Shown here piece after piece: positions 24,452-35,533 of a DNA stretch of 64,000 nucleotides. This DNA is from Branchiostoma belcheri (taxonomy: Eukaryota; Chordata; Leptocardii; Amphioxiformes; Branchiostomatidae): contig NW_017803235.1 in NCBI RefSeq assembly GCF_001625305.1, positions 331,393-395,392 of the forward strand. Reading direction: 5' to 3'. The notes under the pieces are model-generated. The model made no database searches. It was not told the origin of the DNA and was given only the letters and a program-made list of their open reading frames with translations. Position numbers and translations under genes: made by a program. Numbering within the stretch: position 1 is the first letter of the stretch; each line of letters opens with the position of its first letter.

Positions 24452-26023
24452 CATTGAGGGCGCTTACCTTTACCAGTTGGGATCACTGTTACAGTTGGAA
24501 ACTGGTACCGATATGCGCCTTCCATGCAAAGATGCAACAGGTCTAGGGTACCCATCAAAGAGGCCTATGGACCTGCGGGTCTTGATGCGTGAGTCCCCTG
24601 CCAGTCGTGACACGTTGGTACAGGCCAGGTATCCATGCTGGAAGGACAGAGGTTGTCCTAACATAGCCAACTCTGAACTCCATGACACAGTAACGTGGAT
24701 GGTGGGAGGCGGAAAATAATGCGCCACGTTAAATAACTAGCTTTCGAGATGAGTCGGCTGCAGTTCGTTCCCAAGTGTATAGCATGGAAGGCACTTTCCT
24801 GTACTGGTTGGGACTGTTACAGTCGGAAACTGGTGCAGGAAAGCGCCTTCCATGTAAAGATGCAACACGTCGAGGGTACCCATCAAAGATAATCTCCAAG
24901 CAGATCTTTTGGTGGGGGTACAGTATCAAATTGGCCAGTCTGTATCCATTTCCCCACCCAAGATCTGCCTGCACTCGAACAGGGAGGAGCACTTCTTTTC
25001 AAAAATTGTGTTGCTGCCCCTCCTTGTGCCCCTTTTAACAGCTATCAAAAACAGTCCAATAACAGCCAACTTTGAACTGCCGGTACGCGATGGAGTATCA
25101 TTTTGGTAGTGTGCAAACTTTTAAGCCAGATAGAAGAAGAAGAAGGACTTTATTGCGCAACAGATGTAGCAGGTACAACGTATGGCAAAATATACATACA
25201 TAGTTGGTGATGCTACCATACATACATAGTTTTTTGATGATAAAAATATCTAACAGTTCTACTAGCTGTACTAAGAATGTGGTCTACTTTCATAAACAGT
25301 GTATAACAATAAAGAGACACTAATTTTACTAATGTAACTCTATTAATAGTAATGTATTGTGTCAGGAATTTATAATTTTTTTTTTCGTTTTGTCAGCGAA
25401 TTGTATAAACTCGTGCGGGATGTCGGTCCGCAGAAATGAATGACCAAGCCGCTCGACGTCACCGTGAACGGGAAAGGAAATATCTTCAAAGATGTTCCCT
25501 TTTCCGCTAACGGCGACGTAGAGCGAGACGAATTCGTCGCCAAAAGTTCCACCAACTTACCGAAACGTAGTGTCCGGTGGATGCTCTGTCTACAGTATAA
25601 CGAGACGGGAAACTACACATCGACGTTCGAAAGACCAGGACTGAGCGGTGTCCGACTGAATCGCCCTAAGACATTTTGAAGACTCACACCAAGTAGCAGT
25701 ACACAGTACTTGGGTATAGAAAGTAGCACTTATTGTTCACGACACCCCTGAAGGTCGAAGTGGACTGTATAGAAAGTCCCATGTTAGCGTAAGTCATGTA
25801 CAAGATATAGATTGTGCAGTTTGGTAAAGAGCTATTTTGGCTTTGGAGCTGTATGATTTGGAATGTTACGATTAACCTGTTCAGGTATAAAAGCGCCTCG
25901 TTAACTCCCTTCCCGGGTGAGTCGGCTACAGATCGTCGCCGAGTGTACAGCATGAAAGACGCTTATCTGTACCAGTTTGGAACTGTTACAGTTGGGAACT
26001 GGCGCAGTTAAGCGCCTTCCATG
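24452..26023. repeat. Conserved ~75-nt hairpin, three copies
   Basis: Three units (24452-24526, 24783-24854 and 25951-26023) each have 27-nt arms bounded by CATGnAAGGC and GCGCCTTCCATG, with a loop centred on ACTGTTACAGT. By hand, complementary pairs are about 21, 23 (plus 3 G-U) and 22 (plus 1 G-U) of 27. Each copy is preceded by GAGTCGGCT about 30-45 bases upstream. They are part of module b. The size fits a microRNA-like or foldback structure, but no function is shown. Confidence 0.6.
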
Positions 26024-26369
26024 CCAAGATCCAACAGGGCTAGGGTACCGATCAAAGGGGCCTATGAATGTATTCATCGACAGTTAGGGTCATCTTAAGT
26101 CTTGATTAGTGGACTCATTGCCAGTCCTGATACTGCGGTACAAGCCAGGTGTCCATGATGAACTGTACCACGGTGTCAGGGCTGGCAGAGTACCCATACT
26201 ACCGTTTACATGGTCCTATCACTAACAACTGTGAACTCCCTGAAACAGTACCAAGGATGGTGCAAGTCTACATGGCCGTAAACGTGCGTAAGACCCAGGT
26301 TTGTGTCCCATGGTCTTAGTGTCCGTGGGAAAACCTACAAGCCAGATTGGAAACTTTCCTGTTGTGGGG

Positions 26370-26568
26370 TTGAGTGGCGTAGCGGCAGCGTTCTCTACTC
26401 GGAACCAAGAGGCCCCGGGTTAGTCCTGACATGCCACCGATCTTTTGCCCTTGGGAAAGACACTTTACACGACTTTTTTCACTTAACTCAAGTGACAATT
26501 GTCTTGTCCTGTATTCGTCCTTGGGTGTGCTGTCATCATGAAATGTTGGAATGAAAAAAAAAAAAAAA
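26370..26568 (+). mobile_element. tRNA-derived SINE with poly-A tail
   Basis: Head GAGTGGCGTAGCGGCAG as in the 18540 SINE. The B box is damaged (CCCGGGTTAGTCC, bases lost). The body matches (TTGCCCTTGGGAAAG, ACTTAACTCAAGTGA) and a run of A follows at 26554-26568. Confidence 0.7.
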
Positions 26569-26850
26569 CTCTTCTGGAATGTCGGTCCGCAGCAGCGAGT
26601 TACTCTACGTCGCCGTTATGGGGAGGGAGAACATCTTTGTCTCGGACTTAAACTTAGCAAAACGCAGTGTCCGGTTTCGTCTTACATGTAGATAAAGACT
26701 ACATCAGTCTACATGTACATTATAAATAGACGGGAAACTACGTGTCGAAGTTCTGGGAACCGGGACTTTACGATAGCCGTCGGAAGGACTTTGTTTGGAC
26801 AGTTTCGTACACGTAGCAGTACATAATATTATTTAATGGAAAACAGGGAT

Positions 26851-27159
26851 ATCCCACATGCACGGAGTTTAGGAGTTGGGTATAGAAAATAGTACGCACA
26901 AAGTTATGAATTCGCCGATAGTTACGCACTTATAAAATAGCGCTTAAATTGTTGTGTTTCCTTGGTAGTCTACTCTGGAAGTGGATTTTCAAAACAAAAT
27001 GTTTTATTTAGCGCTCGGGTCTCACTGTTGTAAAGGGCAGACAATTTAATACCTCTTTCGTGGAAGGATATAAATGTTTAATGTTTGAAAATCGTTTCAT
27101 AAGATCAAAGACCGGTTTGTTGTATAAATAGTAGACATAGAGGAAAGCACATGGCGGCA
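26851..27159. other. 3' flank of the sialyltransferase-like exon
   Basis: Likely 3' UTR or intergenic for the minus-strand exon. Nothing else recognised. Confidence 0.3.
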
Positions 27160-27401
27160 TCAATCAGAGTGAATCTGTGACAGACCCTTCAGCAGCACCA
27201 CGCCTGTATCTTCTATATCTTTATCAGGAGTCATCGACAATGTTCTGACGTAATTTCGTTCAAGGTCGTAAGAGAGTAGTTCGTGGGGCGATCGAACTGC
27301 CGTCTCGTCGTAGTAATACAGAAGGTTTGTGTCGTCCTTGTTGGAGGGGACGAGCTCGTAGATTTGGACCCAGTCACAGAGGTGCAGCATCATGACGATA
27401 C
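27160..27401 (-). CDS. Sialyltransferase-like (GT29, ST6Gal-type) last exon
   Basis: The acceptor TTTTTCAG is followed by a phase-1 exon of about 80 residues ending in TGA at 27160. MMLHLCDWVQIYELVPS matches the end of sialylmotif S and its continuation. LLYYYDE matches the aromatic motif III, HELLSYDLE the motif VS region, and DKDIEDTGVVLLKG the C-terminal end of beta-galactoside alpha-2,6-sialyltransferases. These Golgi type II enzymes transfer sialic acid from CMP-sialic acid to glycan ends. The His-to-acid spacing in motif VS is longer than usual and the last residue is not the usual Cys. Upstream exons (motif L, start of motif S) were not found between 27402 and 30700. The exon may belong to a gene with long introns or be a remnant. 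A MITE sits 26 bases before the acceptor. Confidence 0.7.
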
Positions 27402-27426
27402 CTGAAAAACAGCACATCATGTTTAA

Positions 27427-27621
27427 CCCTAAACAGTACACCTGGGGTCCGCGCGGACCCCTGCACTATATATTCTGTAATATTTTGTTCTAAATATGTT
27501 CTCTATATAATTTGATGTAATTGTCACCCACAAAGTTGTCCCTAAATACAGTGCAGAAATCTAAGTTTTCCCCATTTTTTTTTTAAATTTTATATCTGAT
27601 TTTCTTTTGGGGTCCGCGCGG
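27427..27621 (-). mobile_element. Truncated piggyBac-like MITE (inverted copy)
   Basis: It starts at TTAA (27423-27426) with CCCTAAACAGTACACCTGGG and matches the reverse complement of the right end of the 2711-3688 element, including the CACCCACAAAGTTGTC phrase. The match stops abruptly inside the internal GGGGTCCGCGCGG palindrome at about 27620. Confidence 0.7.
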
Positions 27622-28057
27622 GTGTGCGAAATTTCAAGACACTCGCATAAACACCAGGTCATAGGAGACAAACATATATTTGTTTGTTTAGTCTTCACAT
27701 TGAACAATAGCTTCTAAATCAACTCATTTTGAAGTTTTGCATGCCAAATATTCTAAAGATCTCTTTAGGCGCATACTAAATGTATTACTTTGACCGTTCT
27801 CAGCCCCCCTAACTTTACAGTTCAGTGTTGTCAGGATCCTTCTCTACATACCTGGCCTCCACGTCGTTTCTATATACAGGTAGGATATAGTTGCTTGTGA
27901 CGCGCTTGTATATTCACTTCTAATGACGCTAACAGTAACTGTTATTTCCTTTTCCGGTAACAGTTGAATCGAGCCCTGTACAAAAATACTATTGTACACT
28001 ATTACTACCCCCCAAACAGAGGTTTGTCTTGTATGGAGGTATTGTTTTTGGCGCGTC

Positions 28058-28063
<6 letters not shown>
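27622..28063. other. Unassigned stretch
   Basis: No supported exon. A donor-like AGGCCAGGTATGT (minus, near 27852) follows an open frame, but no family resemblance was found. Confidence 0.3.
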
Positions 28064-28095
<32 letters not shown>

Positions 28096-28830
28096 TGTGT
28101 GTTTGTGTTTCCGCACATTTGTAGTCAGCATAACTTCATAACGCCTTTATGTATTATGATGATATTTGGTATGCTGGTAAGTCTTAGGAAGACGAAGGTC
28201 AAGGTCAAATAAGGGTCTCCTGGTGGATGACCTTGGTACTGCAGCAGAACTTCCGGTTTTGTATCTTTTGTTCTGAACATGCTATGGTCTTGAATTTCTG
28301 GTGACAAATAGATTTTTTTGGCAGGAATAAGTGGTGTGGGTTTGGTCCCCCTAGCCTCTTGTTCTGGAACTGCAGGGGACCTTCGGGCGAAATCTTTGAA
28401 AGCAAATAAGTCCAGATAGGAACAGAGTATTTTCATCATTTTTGGTAGGTAGCTGTGAGAGAGATGTACATAATTAAATGCAAGTTACGCAAATTATAGG
28501 ACTTACATAATTAATGAGGAAATTCTATAATTACAGTGTTTTACATTATACTACTTTCAAACATGTAATGTATGTAACCTATGGCAGATGGAACATTAAC
28601 AGATACTAATTCTGCAAATGATGGCCTGATTTGCATAATTACTACGAACATTTTCTATGATTTCTTAATGGTGAATTATGGGAATGTCTTTTGACATCTG
28701 CAAGTTAATCAAAAGTTAACATCACGATGCATATATTATGTTAATGCACATGTCATTTGCGTAATTAAAAAAATAAATTTACATTTACATATCAAGCCCA
28801 TATTTCAATGAGGTATGAGATCTCGGAACT
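28064..28830 (-). repeat. Dispersed repeat R1, near full-length, with TG/CA tail
   Basis: It aligns along its whole length with the reverse complement of 45540-46250. It has a shared edge GGTATGAGATCTCGGAACTC at about 28811-28830, ATTTGCATAATT-rich sequence, a GC-richer core (CCTTGTTCTGGAACTGCAGG-like), and a (TG)n tract at 28064-28092. Its ORFs are disrupted differently in each copy, so no protein is called. Confidence 0.65.
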
Positions 28831-30720
28831 CTTGTTTTTTACGTTTTTACCATTGAGTGCCCTTTTTAGGCTGTGTATTTTGTTAGCTTTACTTTGTATA
28901 AACTGCCCACATTACGCAAATAAAAGCTGACAAAACAAACGGCCGACGCGTCCAAAACACCTACAAAAGCCTAAAGAATGTTCAAAACAACTTCGAGAAT
29001 CTGTTTTAGAGTAATATTACTCAATCATCACAACTCAGTATATAAGAATGTAAGGTTACTTTTAGGCGATGCTATGACAACAAAGCCTGCATAATACTAT
29101 ATAGTATAGGAGAACACAAAGATATAGGTTCTGAATTATGGAGGTTACCCATAAGTTGGCTTTTACAAATCCACTTATTCAAAAGCGCCAGCTAGCGACG
29201 AAAACCAGAATTAACTTGATGTGACGATATCTTCCCTGTGAATTATGAAGAAAATCAATTCAGGATTTCGTAAAAAGATGCTGGTCAAACTCACTACGGA
29301 GTTACAGGAAAATACGTTCTAATTTTTTGGTTTTAAAAACATTAGAATTATACAAAGAAGTCACTGACAAGCAAATACCTTTATTTTGATATATTATTTC
29401 TAATATTAAGCATAGCGTAATGTACAACACTGGAAACGTCTTGTTAACCCTTGTTCTCAAAAATTTCATGTCTTAATCAGGTTACAGACCTTTGACTTTT
29501 TTTGCCCTGCGGCGGCGTAGTTACTTTCGCATTCGTTGCGTTTCGCTGCGGTGTGATGCGTTGCACGAGAAACACCCCCAAATCGCAAATATACAGGGCA
29601 CTATATAGATGTTACTGTATGTGAAACCCATATATATATGGGCCCCGCAGGACAAGAATAAAATAAGTTACTTTTTTTCTCTGTCTGTGTTGGAAAAGTC
29701 GTGTTGTTAAACAGGTGATTAAATTCACTCCACATTCTACAAGCAGGCCAGACAATCTTAATTATAGGGATAATATTCACAATCCCCCCATCATTTGTAT
29801 TTAAGATTAAGAAGACATTGTTTATTTGAATAAAAAGAATGAATTGTTTAGCCATTTTCTCGTATATTTTCAGAAACGCATTATTATTTTCTTTATTTTT
29901 ATATTGCAGACGTGAAATGTAAACATGAATTTTAAAGATAATCCCTCTACGCCATTGTTGACGATTTTAATGGTCTGCATAGAAGGACAGATGTTCCTGT
30001 CGTGTCGTTTTTACGTACCTCTGCGACATTAATATAGTGAAATTAATATGGTCCCGACGTCAATGCCAATTGTGTCGATTAAGAAAGTCCTTAAACACTG
30101 TCATACTTACGGACACCATCTGTCTTACTGGCAAAATCAGCTTTGAATGATACCGGGAGAAATAAGTGTTTCTACGACCTCCATCTAATTTTGAAAAAAA
30201 AACTTTCTCACGTGATGTACAAAAAACGGACTCCTACTAAAAAGTAATCCCCGTGATCTTCTGGCAGCTTAGCAGCCAGACAATTATTGTGGGCGTAAAA
30301 ACGGACAAAGAGCAAGTAGCGGTAAACTCTTTTTCCCCTATATTACATTTTCGGAAAACAGGCTGGTGGCAAAAAGATGTTGGTATGAGGTGGAAAATAG
30401 ATGATTACGATTTCTTTACATGTTTTAAACGTTAAAATACACTTGAACACCTCTTTTATCATTCTTTTCCAAATCTTCTAGAAATTACCGACAACATGTT
30501 CACATCTTTATCGGTACTTGCATCTTTTGTTTCTTGATGTAAAACCTTAAAAGGTTCGTTTGTTACAAAGACAAGAATGCTGACTATTCTCTCTCTTTTA
30601 AGATATCGATTCCTTTTCTAAATTGTATTGCGTGGGGCTCTATAGAGAAACTGGGCAAAATTTACGATCTGCCAGGAGTAGGACGTCTTATTTCGCTGTC
30701 CAGAAACCTATAGTGCCATT
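28831..30720. other. Unassigned AT-rich stretch before lectin gene A
   Basis: Probable promoter and intergenic sequence. A T-rich palindrome-free region with no exon matching the neighbouring genes. Confidence 0.3.
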
Positions 30721-33700
30721 ATGTCGGAAGAGGAGCAACAGTCTCAGGATGGAGACAAACGTAAGGATGTACAATTCTTTAATGACATTGTGCATTTTTT
30801 TTTGTTCAAGACTATTGAGAAAACAAAGAAAGAATTTCAATAATTTTATTTGCTATTTAATACTGTCCTGTATCGAAATTCTATTAAGCATTTAGGTATT
30901 TTTATTTCTCGTAATTCATTTTTGATTGGTCTTCCTTAATTTTAATTGGCTGAAGATTAATGGACAAAGATAAACATCCATTTTCATCATGGGTGTGGCA
31001 GCTTAGAAAAAGCTTATGAATTGTTTTTTTTTTCTCAGCTGCCACACCCATGCGGAGGCATAGATTTTTCGTCTCGTAAACTGTCGTCGCCTTTTCTCAG
31101 AACGGTTGTCGAATTTATTAAACGGTCGTCGCCATTTTCGAGCGACCGAACTTCAATTTTCAATGTCCGCGACATGTTCGTGACTTCCTGGTTCTTGGAA
31201 ATTAGGAATCACACTTCCCGAAGATAACATGGCGACCGTAGACGGACCAGCAAAGTAATTTGTCTCCCCAATTGCTGATTTATATAATATATGATCAGCG
31301 TACGATTCTAGACATGGTTCTTCTCCAACTTTTTTTTTTGTTTGCCTTCGCCCACAAACTTCATAAGGGTGTATATATAACACCGTTAATTACACATGAC
31401 TAAGAAATCTTCAACCAAAACAAACAAAGAATCCCTGTGCTATATTTATCAATCTCTGTATTCGTTTCTTCTACGCAAAATTCAGGTAGGGTGAATGAAG
31501 GTGTGTCAGAAGGGGTGTAATGTCCCTTTTACGTAGCCTCTACCAGGCTTCGGGAGGCGGTTGGAAAGAGTAAAAGTCGGCCAGATAGAGAGAAAGCATG
31601 CTAAGGGAGCTTGTCTGCCGGGGAGGACAGTTGGCCGCTGTTCTCTCCAGACCAACTCCCCTGACATGCTATCTCTCTATCTGGCCGATTTGTACTCTTT
31701 CCACCCGCCTCTCGAAGTCTAGTAGAGGCTACAAGTTTATGTCAGGATTTGACCGGAGTTTTGACAAACTTGTAGCTATTTTCATTGCGACATTTCTGTC
31801 TTTTATTACCTTGTTGTAAATGTGTATGTTAATACTTCACACATTCACTGTATGTAAATACTTGACACATATAGGTAGCACATCAATGTCATGCTGGTGA
31901 CAAGTGTGAAATACAGTCTGCTATGCTGGGCGAGCTCCTACAGTATTGTTTGAGACAACAAAATAGAACCCGGCTGTTGGTGGAGTTGTGAGTCAGAAAC
32001 GCACATCCGGAAGGCTGACTGAGTCAGACATATCTCTAGCATTCATATAATATATGCCAGCACAATGGGCTGTTCCAAAAATTAATGTGGTGTTTTTCTT
32101 ACCCACGTATCGAGTTCAGCAATTTATGAAAACCTGCACAAGTTCCAGTCCAGAGTTACCCAAACCATTCACGTTCCAATCCAGCTTAAACACTAAGCTA
32201 GTTCTAACATTGATAATTCAACCCCAGTACTCCCTCTAAATTTATAATACCAGCACCTACAACTTCAATCCACCTGGCGAAGGTCTGGTCCGTCTACGGT
32301 CGCCATGTTATCTTCGGGAAGTGGTGATTCCCACAAGAACTCCGAGAAGTCACGAAAATGTCGCGGATATTCGGAATTAAAGTTCGTTCACTCGGAAATG
32401 GCCACGAATGTTCGGAAATGCGACGAGCGTTTACTTTATTACGAGACGAAAGTTTGCTGTGGTGGCCTCAGTCTTGTTGGGGATAAATTGGGAACGCCGC
32501 TGCGAGAATATTGGCGTTTTAACTGGTATTATTTTCTGGCAGATGACGCATTTAATTTTCTCATCTTGTCTCAGGTACCATATCCATGCAGAACCCTATG
32601 TATACGTACGCATCTCATGAAGGTAAATTGCTCACCGTCTTTACGTCACCTTTGCACATTCTACCTTGTGTTAAACGCCTCACTCCAAGAATGACTGTAT
32701 ACAAGTTTCATTTTTTTAAAACTTATTCTTTAGGCGCCACACGTATGCGGCAGCCTCAGTCGTATTGGCGATCACTTGCGAACGCCCTTTGAAAATTACT
32801 CAACAACTCTATGTACGCCTCTAGTTCAGGTAAATCGTTTTTTTTTCATATTTTGTTTGTTCTGTATGTTAGAGGCCAAATATTTTTTTTAAATGCTATA
32901 TTACATCTTTGTTTTTTGTCCAGCCGACCTACCCCAGGACCAATCCCAGACTGATTACCAGGCACGCGCAGAAGACGATGAAAACACACCTGACGTCACG
33001 TACGCCAACATACCAGGTGAAGCGTTTCATGTTCCTTTCTTTTCTTGCATCCTGTTTTTTCTTTGCTTTGTGATTGTAACCTCACTTAAGCTGGGGATTT
33101 TTTTTAAAGTTACCGTGATTGGTCTGTGATACTGTTCGCCTACTTGGGTAGGTTTTTGTTGAGAACACAGTTTTGTAATGTAGCAAAAGCATTATCATTT
33201 AAATCAATAATATACGCAAAAAGTTGCCATTAGTATTTTTCAAAACTTATATGTGCCTGTTGTTCGTTTGTACATCGTTTATATTATCTGTGTTTCTCGT
33301 TTCGTATGTTAAAGGCCCAATATTTTTTAACAGATCACGGTGGTCAAATTTAGGCCCAACTTTTTTTTCCAACCGAATCATTTTCGATCTGACGTAATTC
33401 GAACCGAACGTTCGTTTGATTTAGGTTCATCCGCGGTCACTTATAGTATACCCACCACTTCGAACACCATTTTACATGTGTGCCCCATAGCAGTAAAAAA
33501 ATTACATTTTCACAAATATGAACCGATTTAGACACAGTACGTCTATGCCGTCATTGTGGGTGACCCTGATGATCGTAATTGTTGGTTATGCTTCAGCCCC
33601 GATTGAAAAAAGGGGCCCTGCCGGGTAGTTCCCGGGCTGTTTAAAGGCACTTTCGGGCTTGACCCCTACGTGGCCCCGCGGGACGCCCTGCGGCTACCGG

Positions 33701-35489
33701 GCTATTTTTGGGCTCGTCCGGGACCCAAGAAGAATTTAATTCTGACTTTTAATTCTACCTGGGCCCCGTTGACAAAAAGACGTCGTGACCTCACCGAGAG
33801 AACACCGAGAGGTACCCCTCCGGTTGCCGGCAGTACACCAGGACACAATTGTTACGTCACAGACCAGATACACATACTAAAGATGTGTACTTCGTAAACC
33901 CGGGTAAAATGTGTGACGTCACAGATCAAATGCCTGTCAGAAACCCGTTGGCATGGCAATACGAAAAATCATTTACTTGATAAACTTATATGAATTTTTT
34001 CCCAGATAAATTTTAGGAAAGGTCACCAAACTTGATGGTTCTAGCTCAAGTCGTTCAGGCGCTATTTGAGACTAAAGTTGGCGAGGGCCTAAAAAAATAA
34101 CTCGGTCTGAATAGGGTTTAAAAATCGGGTATTTCTTCTGTTTGTCTTTTCTTCACTAAAAAAAATGTAAGAGGTCAAAATATATAATTTTTGTACGTAA
34201 TGTGGACTTAGAGGTTTACACATCCATTTGCAAAACAAATGAGCTGGTAGCATGTTGATAATTTTTCAAAAATTAGCAAAAAACTGCTTTGAGGTCCACG
34301 CGGACCCCAGGTGTACAGATTAATCAGTCTGGGAAGGTGTACTGTTGAGGGTTAAGCACAAAAGAAACCATTGTAAATTTGCACGTCCGAGGAACTATTT
34401 CTCTGCCTTCTGGTGCTGAGGTCACAATTCCAAACCGGGGTCCGGTTAGGTGGTTTCAATAAACGAAAAATTAACAATATATATCACTGAAATAGTTCCC
34501 ATCATTATGTTTTTTTCCCAATTTCGGTACTTGTTATTCGGGTAAATCGTTTATAGTACCTATCTTGTTCGTTTCGTATGTTAGAGGCCCTTTTTCAGAA
34601 ATGAAAATATCTGTGTTTTGATTTTTTCGGCCAGCCGACCCTTCCATGGACCAACCCGAGACTGATCACCAGGCACGTGTGAACGACGTTAGAAACACAC
34701 TCAACGCCAAGAACGCCGGCATTCCAGGCAAAACAGTTTAAATTCAAATAAGAAAATCTTTTAATTTCATTGCTTTTGATAATAGATACATAGAGCATAT
34801 TATGTAATGTATGGCAAGTGGAACATTAAAGGCGATTTGCACATTCAATACAATAGTACCATTATCTCTATTGGTAAAAAAAGTACGTATTTCATACATG
34901 TGACATGTGTAAATTTGTTCAAACTGCGCATCACTATGTGTAAGTGTTGACGCACACAATAACTTGAGCGAAGTATGGTTTCCTACCAGACCGCGCGTAC
35001 CCGGGTGTCTGTAGTTTCCTCTACGCCCACCGCAGCTGCCTCGCCGCCGGCATCGCCGTGCTGCTTAGCCTGGGACTGGCCCCTCTGACGTTCAGCAATA
35101 AAGAGGTAATAGTCCTGTATTATTAAGCCCGTTGTCCATCTGTTTCCTCATTCTCAATTTGCTTTTACGGATGGTACAATGAAGAATTTCAGCAAGTTTT
35201 CGTAAGTTTGCTTCTCACGTTCGGCATTCTGACGTACGTTTGTAGGAAATATCTCAATTGTCCACAACAATTAAAAGCGCCCAAGGCCACATCAACCAAC
35301 TGACCAATGCCGTTGATGCCTTGAAACGCGACCAAGACAACATGCGCCAACTTTCAACAACTGTTGACGCCTTCAAACGCGACCTGGACAACGAGCGAAC
35401 CCGAACTGCCGCCTTAGAGCAGCGTCTTCACGAGATTGGGAAGGAAGGTAATGCGTGATACCATAAAATTGTGTGTGTGTGTGTGTGTG

Positions 35490-35533
<44 letters not shown>

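Larger units (their letters stand above)
22380..26850. repeat. Decayed tandem-duplicated complex (two alternating modules)
   Basis: Two modules alternate. Module a begins GTCGGTCCGCAG, passes through a GAACGGGAAA-like phrase and GACCAGGACTGAG, and ends AAGTAGCAGTACACAGTA. Its ends are seen at about 22698, 24060, 24218, 25690 and 26805. Module b contains CTAGGGTACCCATCAAAG, GTCCTGCCAGTCCTGACAC and CCATGCTG. Copies lie at about 23530-23830, 24450-24720, 24780-24890 and 25930-26340. Copies are diverged, with indels, and are interrupted by the R1 repeat (22840-23345) and a SINE (26370). ORFs such as 25440-25679 are not conserved between copies. The origin (gene family remnant or transposon array) is unknown. 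Confidence 0.55.

Noticed and set aside
25440..25679. 80-codon ORF in tandem module a
   Set aside because: The frame is not kept in the other module copies.
27844..28131. Possible upstream exon of the sialyltransferase-like gene
   Set aside because: It has a donor-like GTATGT, but the frame runs through a CA microsatellite and shows no sialylmotif.
32305..32694. 129-codon ORF upstream of exon 2 of gene A
   Set aside because: It lies on one arm of an inverted repeat, and the mirror arm opens a different ORF. No domain.
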